From NCBI GenBank assembly GCA_015485155.1, contig WFUF01000014.1, forward strand, positions 62,001 through 126,000: a stretch of DNA of 64,000 bases, written 5' to 3'. Positions 7,592-16,481 of the stretch are shown here, one piece after another. Numbering within the stretch: the stretch's first letter is position 1; each line of letters opens with the position of its first letter. This stretch comes from Robiginitomaculum sp. GTDB taxonomy: Bacteria; Pseudomonadota; Alphaproteobacteria; Caulobacterales; Maricaulaceae. The position numbers were made by a program, and so were the translations under genes. Below the pieces are notes generated by a model. It was not told where the DNA came from. It searched no databases and worked only from the letters and a program-made list of their open reading frames with translations.

Positions 7592-8731
7592 TTATCTATT
7601 GCAGGGATGGGTTTGCCATTCCATGCGAACATTTGGATCTGTTTCATTTGCCAGCAGATTATCTCTTGCTTGCTGAAACTGTTTTGGGCTGGCAAGTTGC
7701 CCCAAAGCCCACACTGCCATTGCCCGCACCAGTGCAGAGTCATCAACAAGCGCAAGTTCAAGCGTTTTAATCAATGCCGTATTCCTGGAATTACCAATGG
7801 CGATCATAACATTGCGAACAAAGCGATCCCGGCCAATTCGCTTAATTGGAGATGCTGTAAACACCTGACGAAAGGCTAACTCATCCAATGCGGCCAAGTC
7901 TGCCAGTAATGGCAGATTTAACTCTGGCCTGGCGTGTAATTTGGTTTCATGTGCTAATTTGGCGTATTTATTCCACGGACAAATGGCAAGGCAGTCATCG
8001 CAGCCATAAATTCTATTGCCCATGGACTTGCGATATTTTGCCGGAATATGCCCCTTGTGCTCTATGGTCAAATAGGAGATGCAGGCCGTGGCCTCAAGCT
8101 GATATGGCGCTATAAATGCATTTGTTGGGCAGATATCAAGACAGGCCCGGCATGAGCCACAAAGATCCTTTTGCGGGTGATCTGCTGCCAATTTGGCTTC
8201 GGCAAGAATTACTCCGATAAACAGCCATGAGCCAAATTCACGGGAAACCAGATTGGTATGCTTTCCCTGCCAGCCAAGACCAGCTTTGGCCGCCAGCGGT
8301 TTTTCCATCAAGGGAGCAGTATCCACGAACACCTTGACGGCTTTGCCGGTTTCCTTACCGACAAATCCGGCCAGTTTTTTCAGCTTCTTCTTGATAATGT
8401 CATGATAATCATGGGCGCGCGCATAAACCGAGATATTACCATGGTTCTTGTGCTGCAGGTTCAGCATTGGATCATGATCGGGGCCATAATTAAAGCCGAG
8501 CACAATGGCGGTTTGGGCTTCAGGCCACATCTGGTTGGGATGTTCGCGCCGATGGGCGTGTTTTGCCATCCAGTCCATTTGGCCATGATATCCTTTGGCG
8601 ATGAACTCATGAAGTCTAAGACCGGCCTGCCATGGTTCTGAAGCACTGGTTATGGCGGGTCTGGTGAAGCCCAAAGCCAGCGCCATGTCCTGTAGTTTGG
8701 CAATCAGGTTTTCTGAACAGGCTTGCGCCAT
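7592..8731 (-). CDS. queG: Epoxyqueuosine reductase
   Basis: A cobalamin-dependent iron-sulfur enzyme that makes the last step of tRNA queuosine synthesis, reducing epoxyqueuosine to queuosine. The 379-residue protein has the catalytic acid Asp137 in VDTAPLMEKP and two 4Fe-4S motifs, CGSCRACLDICP (191-202) and CDDCLAICPW (244-253). A C-terminal HEAT-like repeat region (VRNVMIAIGNS, VRAMAVWALG) binds tRNA. It starts two bases after the stop of a GST-family gene, as the last gene of a CDF-GST-queG operon on the minus strand. Confidence 0.95.
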   Translation of the reverse strand: MAQACSENLIAKLQDMALALGFTRPAITSASEPWQAGLRLHEFIAKGYHGQMDWMAKHAHRREHPNQMWPEAQTAIVLGFNYGPDHDPMLNLQHKNHGNISVYARAHDYHDIIKKKLKKLAGFVGKETGKAVKVFVDTAPLMEKPLAAKAGLGWQGKHTNLVSREFGSWLFIGVILAEAKLAADHPQKDLCGSCRACLDICPTNAFIAPYQLEATACISYLTIEHKGHIPAKYRKSMGNRIYGCDDCLAICPWNKYAKLAHETKLHARPELNLPLLADLAALDELAFRQVFTASPIKRIGRDRFVRNVMIAIGNSRNTALIKTLELALVDDSALVRAMAVWALGQLASPKQFQQARDNLLANETDPNVRMEWQTHPCNR

Positions 8732-8733
8732 GG

Positions 8734-9414
8734 CTAAAAGTCCAGATTGGCATAGTCCGGTGCCGGAGCAATTCCCGGAAAATGATCTGCAAGTAATGGG
8801 CGAAAACTTGGTCTGGACTTAATGCGTACATACCATGATTTAACGCTGACAAATTGTTCAAAAGGAACATCGCCAAAATAATCAAGACAGGAAAGTGCTG
8901 CGGCTGCACTGATGTCAGCCAGCGAAAAGTCCTCGCCAGCCAGCCAGTTGCGTGATTGTGTCAACTCTTCCATCACTGCCAAATGCCACAGTAAATACCT
9001 CTTGCCTTCGCGCATGGCCGCAGCATCCGGCGAACCCAGCCCCAGCAATGGTTTTTCCAGACGCTCAAACAGCAAAAACCCAAGAACCTCGGATTGAAAC
9101 TTGTCAGAAAACCAGCTCATCAATCGCCGGACTTCAGCCCGCTGTTCGTGGCTCTTTGGCAATAAGGGAACTGCGGGTCTGGTTTCTTCCAGATATTCCA
9201 AAATAGCCCGGCTTTCACAAATAGTGCATTTGCTTCCCGGTTGCTGTTCTATTAAAACAGGCGGCCTTCCTGACGGGTTTAATTGGCTGAGTTTTTCGGT
9301 ATCCGCAGGCAAATCCAGCATAAGTGGTGTAAATGTAAGGCGTTTCTCCGCCAGAGCCAGCCTGACTTCCCGTGATCCGGGATCCAGCGGCCAATGGTAC
9401 AAGCTGCGCTTCAT
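8734..9414 (-). CDS. Glutathione S-transferase family protein
   Basis: A 226-residue GST. The N-terminal thioredoxin-like half includes the cis-proline loop (NPSGRPPVLIEQ) and the glutathione-contact CESRAILEYLEE. The helical C-terminal half contains the family's N-capping motif region (GEDFSLADISAAAALSCLDYFG). Its position immediately before queG with a 2-base gap is common in alphaproteobacteria. Its ATG overlaps the stop of the upstream CDF gene (ATGA), so the three genes are translationally coupled. The substrate is unknown. Confidence 0.88.
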   Translation of the reverse strand: MKRSLYHWPLDPGSREVRLALAEKRLTFTPLMLDLPADTEKLSQLNPSGRPPVLIEQQPGSKCTICESRAILEYLEETRPAVPLLPKSHEQRAEVRRLMSWFSDKFQSEVLGFLLFERLEKPLLGLGSPDAAAMREGKRYLLWHLAVMEELTQSRNWLAGEDFSLADISAAAALSCLDYFGDVPFEQFVSVKSWYVRIKSRPSFRPLLADHFPGIAPAPDYANLDF

Positions 9415-10373
9415 TTGCCTGCTTCTTCGCGCCGAAAATGGCCCAGACCATGTGGCTCAGCCTTACCTTTGGGGTCAGGATGCACCAGAATATCAGCCGC
9501 TGGCCAGATTTGTAAAAGCCTGCGTTCCACCTCTACCACAATCTTGTGCGCTTCGACCAATGGCATGTCCGGGTCAAGGTCAAGGTGAAACTGCATATGC
9601 ACATACAGGCCAGAGGCTCGTGTGCGCAATTCATGGATCGAATAAACGCCCTCTACGCTCAAGGCGGTTTTCTGGATCAAGGCCCGTTCTGTTTCTGGTA
9701 ACTCACGATCCATCATTTGGTCCAGCGCGCCTTTGGCAACAATCCAGGCAGTGCGTATCAGCCAAAACGCCAGCCCCAGGCCCACCAGAGCATCAACAAA
9801 TCCAAGACCTCCGTAACTGGTTATGCCAATACCGATAAGCACCGAAACATTTGCAAGCAAATCAGCCTGATAGTGGGCCCGGTCACCAGCCACTGCAATC
9901 GAGTTTGACTTTGCAAGAGCTCTGGTTTGCAGCCAGACCAGCCCAAAGGTAAGTATTATGGAAAATATGATTACAGCCAAAGCAATGCCGGTATGTTGCA
10001 AAGCTACCGGGTTTAGCAATCTATCCACGGCTTCGCGTGCCACCAATGCGGCGGTGATCGCCACCAGCAAGGCCTGAAACATGCTGGCAAAACTTTCAGC
10101 CTTGCCATGTCCGAAACGGTGTTCTTCATCTGCTGGTTCTGCCGCATAACGCACGGCAATAAAGGCAGTAATTGAAGCCACTAAATCAAGGGCGCTATCA
10201 GCGAAACTGGCCAAAACTGCAACGGAACCGCTTAAAACATAGGCAATCAGCTTTGTTACCATGAGAATCGAGGCAATGAGCACAGATGCCCAGGTAATGG
10301 CCCTGGTCACTTTTGATGCTTCCTGCGGGCTGGCCCGTCCCGGGCCTTTAGCTTGATTTGATATATCGCTCAT
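9411..10373 (-). CDS. Cation diffusion facilitator, FieF/YiiP type
   Basis: A 320-residue proton-coupled divalent metal exporter of the inner membrane. Transmembrane metal site A is formed by Asp59 and Asp63 (FADSALD) and His167 and Asp171 (HYQAD), equivalent to YiiP Asp45, Asp49, His153 and Asp157. HRFGHGKAES carries the conserved interface histidines. The cytoplasmic C-terminal domain (VEGVYSIHELRTRASG, HMQFHLDLDPDM) is complete. It is the first gene of the CDF-GST-queG operon and is divergent from uppP across a 111-base gap. Zn or Fe is the likely substrate. Confidence 0.92.
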   Translation of the reverse strand: MSDISNQAKGPGRASPQEASKVTRAITWASVLIASILMVTKLIAYVLSGSVAVLASFADSALDLVASITAFIAVRYAAEPADEEHRFGHGKAESFASMFQALLVAITAALVAREAVDRLLNPVALQHTGIALAVIIFSIILTFGLVWLQTRALAKSNSIAVAGDRAHYQADLLANVSVLIGIGITSYGGLGFVDALVGLGLAFWLIRTAWIVAKGALDQMMDRELPETERALIQKTALSVEGVYSIHELRTRASGLYVHMQFHLDLDPDMPLVEAHKIVVEVERRLLQIWPAADILVHPDPKGKAEPHGLGHFRREEAGK

Positions 10374-10484
10374 AGTCTTTCAGATACGGTTTCAAAGCCC
10401 TGTCGTCAAATTGCAAATTGCTTGCAGGCACCGGCTAAACCTGCGAAATGACAGTAAGACACAATTGGCAAAGAGCACTAAATC

Positions 10485-11297
10485 ATGACACTGATCCAAC
10501 TCATGCTATTGGCCATTATTCAAGGCTTAACCGAGTTTCTGCCGATCTCATCATCGGCGCATTTGATTTTAGTGCCGTGGGTCACAGGCGCACAGGATCA
10601 GGGGCCACTGATTGATCTTATGGCGCATCTGGGCTCCCTGCTGGCGGTCATGCTTTATTTCAGGCGGGATATCGGGCTTATGATCACCGGCGCTATTGAT
10701 CTGATTGCGCGTCGTCCTGACACTTCGGCAAGCAAGTTGTTTTTGTATGTTGCTATTGCTACTCCGTTTGCCCTCATCGCCGGGGCTGTCCTGTTTATTG
10801 GCGGCTGGACGGATATTTTCCGAGACCCGGCAGTAATTGGAGTTACCACGATTTTCTTTGGTTTGCTTCTTTGGATAAGCGACCGGTTCTTTACCAATAA
10901 GGGCGCTGTAGAAGATCAAGGAATAACAACGGCGCTCTGGATAGGGGTTGCACAAATGCTGGCCTTTATACCTGGCACATCCCGTTCTGGCATTACCATG
11001 ACTGCCGCCCGGTTTTTAGGTGTAAGCCGTACCGAAGCCGCCCGTTTCTCCATGCTGCTTTCAATCCCGTTATTGGGTGCGCTGGGAGGCGCTGCATTAC
11101 TTGAATTGGCACTGGAAGATAAGGTCGCCAACGCGCCGGATATTATGGACGGGCTTATGGTTGCAGCTCTGTCGGCTATTACTGCGTGGCTATCCATTGC
11201 CTTGCTCATGAAATTGGTCGAGCGCATTGGGTTTACGCCGTTCGTGCTGTATCGGCTGGTTATGGGCGCTGCAATTTTATGGTTTGTGTGGGCGTAA
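10485..11297 (+). CDS. uppP: Undecaprenyl-diphosphatase
   Basis: A 270-residue polytopic membrane enzyme of the BacA type. It dephosphorylates undecaprenyl diphosphate so the lipid carrier can be reused for peptidoglycan and other envelope polymers. The two catalytic signatures are QGLTEFLPISSSAHL (residues 13-27) and PGTSRSG in the second half. The downstream gene is a convergent NDUFA9-like protein, a pairing often seen in Rhizobiales. No strong ribosome binding site is visible; AAGAG lies ten bases upstream of the ATG. Confidence 0.95.
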   Translation: MTLIQLMLLAIIQGLTEFLPISSSAHLILVPWVTGAQDQGPLIDLMAHLGSLLAVMLYFRRDIGLMITGAIDLIARRPDTSASKLFLYVAIATPFALIAGAVLFIGGWTDIFRDPAVIGVTTIFFGLLLWISDRFFTNKGAVEDQGITTALWIGVAQMLAFIPGTSRSGITMTAARFLGVSRTEAARFSMLLSIPLLGALGGAALLELALEDKVANAPDIMDGLMVAALSAITAWLSIALLMKLVERIGFTPFVLYRLVMGAAILWFVWA

Positions 11298-11324
11298 TAA
11301 ATCAAGCTTTTGAGTCAAAGCAGT

Positions 11325-12290
11325 TTATGCCGGGTGCTTTTCGTGAAACTCACCATATCTGCGGAACCGGGACAGATAAGCCGGGACAATAGCCTCGATG
11401 GTTTCCTGCACAGGCAGTTCAAGATCCGAAAATCCTGCAGCATCATCGGCAACCACATTATCTGTGGCCAGCAAGCGCACCTGATCACTGGTGATAGGTG
11501 GAGTTACAAATGGTACGGCACCTAATACGTCACCAACAAAGCCAAAAATTTCAGCTGGCAGCTTTGGCAAGCTAATGATCATTCTTTTGCGATCAATCAT
11601 GGATACGGTCATTGCCACGATCTGGCGCAAGCTTAGAACCTGTTGTCCGCCAAGTTCAAATGTTTTCCCGGCAGCCTGCGGCATTTCAACAGAGCGGATA
11701 ACAGCCTGTGCCACATCACCCACATAAACCGGCTGCATTTTACAGCGGGCGCCGGGAACTGGCAAAACCGGCAATAGCACCGCCATGGCAGCAAAGCGTT
11801 CAAACAGACCGTCACCAGGGCCAAACAAAACCGAAGGGCGCAAAATCACTGCATCGGCAAAGGCCTGGCGCACCAGCTTTTCGCCTTTGGCCTTGGAGCG
11901 GGCATAATCAGATATTGATTGCTCCGATGCGCCCAGGGCCGATACATGAACCAATTTTTTAACGCCGTTATCGGTGGCGATACGGGCAATATCCCCGGCG
12001 CATTTTGCATGCAGCTCATCAAATTTCTGCTTGCCGGTTTCAAACAATATGCCCACCAGATTAACCACCAGATCTGCATTGTGCATGGCGGCGGTTATAG
12101 ATGCCTCAGAGCGGATATTGCACTGCATTAACTGCACTTGCCCCACATCTCCTTCAACCCGTAAATCAAGGGCTTGATGCGCCCGGCGCACGGCAATGCG
12201 CACTCGCCACCCCTTGCGGCATAATTCACGCACCACGTGTCGGCCTAAAAACCCGGATCCGCCAAATACTACAGCCAGCTTGCTCATCAT
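11325..12290 (-). CDS. Complex I NDUFA9-like NAD(P)-binding protein
   Basis: An atypical short-chain dehydrogenase of 321 residues with the Rossmann motif VFGGSGFLGRHVV at the N terminus. It also has NADLVVNLVGILFE and a degenerate catalytic region (SDYARSKAKGE, where a YxxxK is replaced). It matches the bacterial relatives of the NDUFA9 subunit that copurify with NADH:quinone oxidoreductase. Two consecutive ATGs (12290 and 12287) are possible starts. Function is structural or assembly-related in the mitochondrial homologue; a ubiquinone or nucleotide-sugar reductase role is an alternative. Confidence 0.85.
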   Translation of the reverse strand: MMSKLAVVFGGSGFLGRHVVRELCRKGWRVRIAVRRAHQALDLRVEGDVGQVQLMQCNIRSEASITAAMHNADLVVNLVGILFETGKQKFDELHAKCAGDIARIATDNGVKKLVHVSALGASEQSISDYARSKAKGEKLVRQAFADAVILRPSVLFGPGDGLFERFAAMAVLLPVLPVPGARCKMQPVYVGDVAQAVIRSVEMPQAAGKTFELGGQQVLSLRQIVAMTVSMIDRKRMIISLPKLPAEIFGFVGDVLGAVPFVTPPITSDQVRLLATDNVVADDAAGFSDLELPVQETIEAIVPAYLSRFRRYGEFHEKHPA

Positions 12291-12448
12291 TTTACCCTTG
12301 TAAACGAGTCAATTCATTATAACTGAAATTACATACTCCATAGCTCCGTGTCCATGAGCATTTCATTACTTGCGGCATTTGCACCCGTAATTTGCTTTAG
12401 CTTATTGACCAGGGCCAGCATCATCGGTATTGGAGCCTTCACACCAGT

Positions 12449-12531
<83 letters not shown>

Positions 12532-12535
<4 letters not shown>

Positions 12536-12705
12536 TTTTTGTTTCCTAGCGCTTGCTGCTTGAGGAGTATTTGTTTCTCCTACCGCTTCGCTACTTGAGG
12601 AGTCTGTTTCTCCTATCGCCTAGCGGCTACTTGAGGAGTCTTTGTTTGCGTTAGCGCGATGGTAAGCCTCGCTATTTTTAGTGCGGTTTTGCGGCCAAAA
12701 ATGGT
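12532..12705. repeat. Hairpin-unit array 2 nested in a 10-bp inverted repeat next to tRNA-Leu
   Basis: A perfect 10-bp inverted repeat (ACCATTTTTG at 12532-12541 and CAAAAATGGT at 12696-12705) encloses three 25-29 bp units at about 12543-12567, 12577-12602 and 12610-12638, and a degenerate fourth before 12680. Units 2 and 3 close with CTCCT/AGGAG, where arrays 1 and 3 use GTCCT/AGGAC. The inner part varies between GCTTCGC and GCCTAGCGGC, both self-pairing. The left arm of the outer repeat uses the CCA end of tRNA-Leu. The segment 12291-12448 upstream of the tRNA shows nothing recognisable. Confidence 0.7.
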
Positions 12706-12769
12706 CCAAAATGAACAATTGACCAAACGGATACTCTGATTTTGGATTTAGGCCCAAAAGCCAAACAGG

Positions 12770-13261
12770 CTATTTGCGGCGAAAAGCATCCAGATTGACC
12801 ACATCGCCAGAGGCAGCAGGAGCCAGATCGCCTGTATTGGTGGACTGTTTGACTTCTTCGGTTTTGGCGTTAGCTGCAGAAATATCAATGTTTTCTTCTG
12901 CGGGAATTTCAAATTTAAGACCAAAACCAACCGCAGGATCATGAAAACTGGTCACAGCCCGATAGGGAACCGAAAGATATTTTGGCGCCCCGTCAAAACT
13001 TAAAGTCACTTCAAAATGCTCATCCAGTGCTGCTAGGTCCCAAAACTGGTGCTCCAGCACAATGGTGATTTCTTCAGGATATTTTTCCAACAGTTTTTCA
13101 TCAATGGTAACACCGGCAAAGCGGGTATTAAATGTGATGTAAAAATGGTGAGAGCCAGGCATTCCTGACTCGGCAGCTTTGGCAATAGCCGCCCTTACAA
13201 CACCGCGCAATGCTTCCTGAGCCATAAGGTCGTATCGCATTTGATCTTCAGTTGCCGCCAC
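12770..13261 (-). CDS. sspB: SspB family ClpXP adaptor
   Basis: A 163-residue alphaproteobacterial SspB-like protein, the adaptor that delivers ssrA-tagged and other substrates to the ClpXP protease. The N-terminal substrate-binding beta domain runs to about residue 115 (HHFYITFNTRFAGV, YPEEITIVLEHQFWDL, FDGAPKYLSVPYRAV). A flexible linker follows, and the tail VVNLDAFRRK matches the short ClpX-docking peptide at the end of SspB proteins. It is monocistronic, flanked by array 2 and a GST gene. Confidence 0.9.
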   Translation of the reverse strand: MAATEDQMRYDLMAQEALRGVVRAAIAKAAESGMPGSHHFYITFNTRFAGVTIDEKLLEKYPEEITIVLEHQFWDLAALDEHFEVTLSFDGAPKYLSVPYRAVTSFHDPAVGFGLKFEIPAEENIDISAANAKTEEVKQSTNTGDLAPAASGDVVNLDAFRRK

Positions 13262-13357
13262 TTGATGATTCCCTTTCTTTTAATCAAGCAATACGCCGGT
13301 GATGCCATGGGGTCAATCTTGCTCGCCACAGACGGGTTATTGCTCGCTCGCTGGGTG

Positions 13358-13999
13358 TCAGAGCTGATCCACGCGTTCAATACGCCAGTCTTCAGATAAA
13401 CCTTGCATTTCCCATTGTAAATAATCCTCATCTGCCATCAATTCACTAATATAGGTATCGGCTCTTACCGGGCGCGGTACCCCATAGGAAACAAACCTTG
13501 TGGCATAGGGGGTGGAAAAAGCATCAGCAATTGACCAATTGCCAAACAAAAACGGCCCGTCATGGCGAGAAAGTAGCTCCAGCCATCTTTCAGCCAGCCT
13601 GTTTGCGGCACCCAATGCATAAGATGGCAAGTCTGTTCGGGTGCGCCTTCGCAAATTCATTGGAGCATGTTCCCGAAAATCAGCAAAATCATCTTGCATT
13701 TGTTTGCAAAAGCCAATGGCCAAGTCACGATCTTTAGAGTCTGTGGGCCACAAATTGGGCACGCATTTTGCTGCCCACTGACAAATAGCCAGACTATCTG
13801 GAATAATTTCATCATGCACACGCAATACCGGCACTGTTCCGGCATCACATAGCTGTAATAATTTTTCCTTGGTATCTGGCAAACAAAGCCTGATCATTTC
13901 TTCGGCAAATGGCAATTGCGCCTTTTTTAGCACCAGCCACGGACGCATTGACCAGGAGGAGTAATTTTTGTCGCCAATATAAAGTTTTAACATGCTCAT
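13358..13999 (-). CDS. Glutathione S-transferase family protein
   Basis: A 213-residue GST of the group starting LYIGDKNYSSWSMRPWL, in which the Ser-rich loop holds the likely glutathione-activating residue. The thioredoxin fold ends with TVPVLRVHDEIIPDSLAICQW, and the helical domain contains GNWSIADAFSTPYATRF. Its ATG overlaps the stop of the upstream MFS gene by ATGA, so the two are coupled. A detoxification unit with the exporter is a reasonable inference but is not shown. It is unrelated in detail to the GST at 8734-9414. Confidence 0.85.
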   Translation of the reverse strand: MSMLKLYIGDKNYSSWSMRPWLVLKKAQLPFAEEMIRLCLPDTKEKLLQLCDAGTVPVLRVHDEIIPDSLAICQWAAKCVPNLWPTDSKDRDLAIGFCKQMQDDFADFREHAPMNLRRRTRTDLPSYALGAANRLAERWLELLSRHDGPFLFGNWSIADAFSTPYATRFVSYGVPRPVRADTYISELMADEDYLQWEMQGLSEDWRIERVDQL

Positions 14000-15234
14000 T
14001 CTGCTATTTTATGCTCACGGCGCATTCTTGATGCCACCGGCACAAATACTATCAAGGCCACCAATGTGACAAGACTTGCCCCGACAAATGGCGCCCCGGG
14101 AAAATAAACATAATTGTCAAGTTTGCTAAAGGATTGAAACAAGAAGGTGAACAATAAGGGTCCGATAATAGCACCTATTGCTGCTATGCTGGCCAGCGCT
14201 CCTTGTAATTCACCCTGTTCAGTTTCAGGAGTGCGGTTTGACATGATACCGTTTAGGGCCGGGCCGGTAAGAGATGAAATAAAGGCAAACAGAATAATCA
14301 CATACATCTGCCAGCCAGCCATCGCAAATCCATAGGCAAGAAATGCCAGACAAAGCGCCAATAACCCGGCAATAGCACAATTGATCTCACCATATCTGGG
14401 TATTGCCCAGCGGGTAATTACCGCCTGGCTAAAGCCAAATACCATCCCCACAGCCCCTAATGACAGACCGATATCAAGTTCCGACCAGCCAAATTTCTCA
14501 ATGGTGTAAAAGGCCCAAACCGATGGGTAAACCTGATGGCTGATACCAAAAATAAACACTACCAATGCCAGCATCAAAACTATTGGACGAGTGGATAAAT
14601 GTCTAAAGGCTCCCAGTGGATTGGCCCGCGCCCATTCAAATTGCCGACGCTTTGCTGCTGGCAGGGTTTCATGAAGCGTAAAATATCCAAATACCAAATT
14701 CAGCAAGGCCAAAGCAGATGCAGCAAAAAACGGAGCCCGGGTACCAAGCTCTCCAAGCAAGCCACCAAGCACCGGCCCGATAATAAAGCCAATACCAAAG
14801 GCGGCCCCTAACAATCCGAAATTAGCTGCTCGTTTTTCTGGTGGCGAAACATCAGCAATCAGTGCATTGGCTGTGGAAAAAGTTGCCCCAAACACACCTG
14901 AGAGCAATCTGCCAACAAACAACCACAGCAAATTCGGGGCAAATGCCATCAGTGCGTAATTAATGCCAAAGCCGGCCAATGACAGTAGCAAAATCGGCCT
15001 GCGTCCAAAGCGGTCACTTAAATTACCAATAAGCGGAGAAAACAAGAACTGCATAACCGCAAATGAACTCATCAGCGCCCCGCCCCACAACGCAGCACTG
15101 GTCAGGCTTTCACCAGTTAGCTCTACAATTAACGCTGGCAAAACCGGCATGATAATCGCAAAACCTGCCATATCTATCAATACGGTGATAAACACAAATG
15201 TCAGGGAGCTGCGATAATTTACCGGTGTCTGCAT
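13996..15234 (-). CDS. MFS exporter, TetA-like (DHA1 family)
   Basis: A 12-helix major facilitator of about 412 residues, close to the TetA/TCR group. Motif A is GNLSDRFGRRPILL and motif C lies in GLLGAAFGIGFIIGPVLGG, the proton-antiporter signature. I placed the start at 15234 (MQTPVNYRSS); further in-frame starts at 15264 and 15318 exist, and the ribosome binding site does not decide between them. This sequence alone does not show tetracycline resistance: the family includes many general drug exporters. It is coupled to a GST gene downstream. Confidence 0.85.
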   Translation of the reverse strand: MQTPVNYRSSLTFVFITVLIDMAGFAIIMPVLPALIVELTGESLTSAALWGGALMSSFAVMQFLFSPLIGNLSDRFGRRPILLLSLAGFGINYALMAFAPNLLWLFVGRLLSGVFGATFSTANALIADVSPPEKRAANFGLLGAAFGIGFIIGPVLGGLLGELGTRAPFFAASALALLNLVFGYFTLHETLPAAKRRQFEWARANPLGAFRHLSTRPIVLMLALVVFIFGISHQVYPSVWAFYTIEKFGWSELDIGLSLGAVGMVFGFSQAVITRWAIPRYGEINCAIAGLLALCLAFLAYGFAMAGWQMYVIILFAFISSLTGPALNGIMSNRTPETEQGELQGALASIAAIGAIIGPLLFTFLFQSFSKLDNYVYFPGAPFVGASLVTLVALIVFVPVASRMRREHKIAE

Positions 15235-15305
15235 ATTCCCAACCAGTCCTTCTGTGTGCAGCATCAAACAAAACTCAATACGCGCAAAACTGTCTGGCAG
15301 CCAGA

Positions 15306-15554
15306 GCATTTTTAGCAAAAGTGGGCACCGGTTTTGCGGCCAAAAATGCGACAGATAAGGAATTTTGCATTTTTAGCAAAAGTGGGTACCGGTTTTGCGG
15401 CCAAAAATGCGACAGATAAGGAATTTTGCATTTTTAGCAAAAGTGGGAAGGTTTTTTGTCCTATCGCCTAGCGGCTACTTGAGGACTCTATGTTTGTCCT
15501 ACCGCGACGGCAAGCCTCGCTACTTGAGCGCGGTTTTGCGGCTGATAAATGCAG
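15306..15554. repeat. 61-bp tandem REP palindromes plus hairpin-unit array 3
   Basis: Two full copies of a 61-bp unit begin at 15306 and 15367 and differ at one base. Each folds by GCATTTTT/AAAAATGC with an inner GCAAAA/TTTTGC stem. A third copy begins at 15428 but is interrupted after GTGGG by hairpin units at about 15458-15486 (closed GTCCT/AGGAC) and 15496-15530. The missing right arm (CGGTTTTGCGGC, AAATGC) resumes after the units, ending near 15554. The AAAAGTGG/ACCGGTTTT core is common in Rhizobiales intergenic repeats. Nothing else is seen between the MFS and ferredoxin genes. Confidence 0.8.
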
Positions 15555-15605
15555 CAAACCCAAGACACACATAGGCAGTTTTGCAGAACCAAAATGTAAC
15601 AGGAA

Positions 15606-15941
<336 letters not shown>

Positions 15942-16010
15942 TTACGTTTTGTTTTGCTTATAGGGATTTATCTGGTTCCCTGACAAGATCAAGTGCTAAC
16001 AGAGAAATGA

Positions 16011-16481
16011 ATGAACACAGTAGGAAAAATTCAAATCGAAACTCTTCTGGCAAGTCCTGAGGAGATGCTTGCCTTTGGGGGTCGGCTGTCAAAAATATTG
16101 CGCCCGCAGGACGTGGTGTTTCTAATCGCTGATTTAGGAGCCGGCAAAACCACTTTGGCCAGAGGTATTATTCAGGCCATTATCGGTGAAAACACTGATG
16201 TTTCCAGCCCCACATATAATCTCATCCATGTGTGGGATGGGCCAAATTGCCAGATATGGCACGCGGATCTGTATCGGCTGGAAGAGCCGGCAGAAGTATT
16301 TGCGCTGGGGCTAGAGGAGGCTTTTGAACATGCAATAACCCTTGTGGAATGGCCTGATCGCATGGGACAGATGGCGCCTGAAAGCCGTTTGGATATTTGT
16401 ATTGAAAAAACCCCAAAGGGTCGAAAAGTTATTTTACGCCCGATGGGGGTTCAGTGGAAAGAGCGCTTTGATGAACAATGA
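16011..16481 (+). CDS. tsaE: tRNA threonylcarbamoyladenosine biosynthesis ATPase TsaE
   Basis: The 156-residue P-loop ATPase of the t6A tRNA modification complex (with TsaB, TsaC and TsaD). The Walker A is DLGAGKTT (Lys46), followed by the TsaE signature SSPTYNL and the Walker B-like HADLYRL. It is the first gene of a run of five overlapping or abutting genes (tsaE, amgK, murU, addB, addA). Its stop overlaps the start of amgK by 11 bases. Confidence 0.95.
   Translation: MNTVGKIQIETLLASPEEMLAFGGRLSKILRPQDVVFLIADLGAGKTTLARGIIQAIIGENTDVSSPTYNLIHVWDGPNCQIWHADLYRLEEPAEVFALGLEEAFEHAITLVEWPDRMGQMAPESRLDICIEKTPKGRKVILRPMGVQWKERFDEQ

Noticed and set aside
7434-7770. Several short frames between the boxA element and queG
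   Set aside because: They lie on the repeat or antisense to queG, without ribosome binding sites or recognisable domains.
13996-15234. Tetracycline resistance gene tet(A)
   Set aside because: The protein is TetA-like by topology and motifs, but the family is broad and no TetR-type regulator is adjacent. Resistance cannot be claimed.
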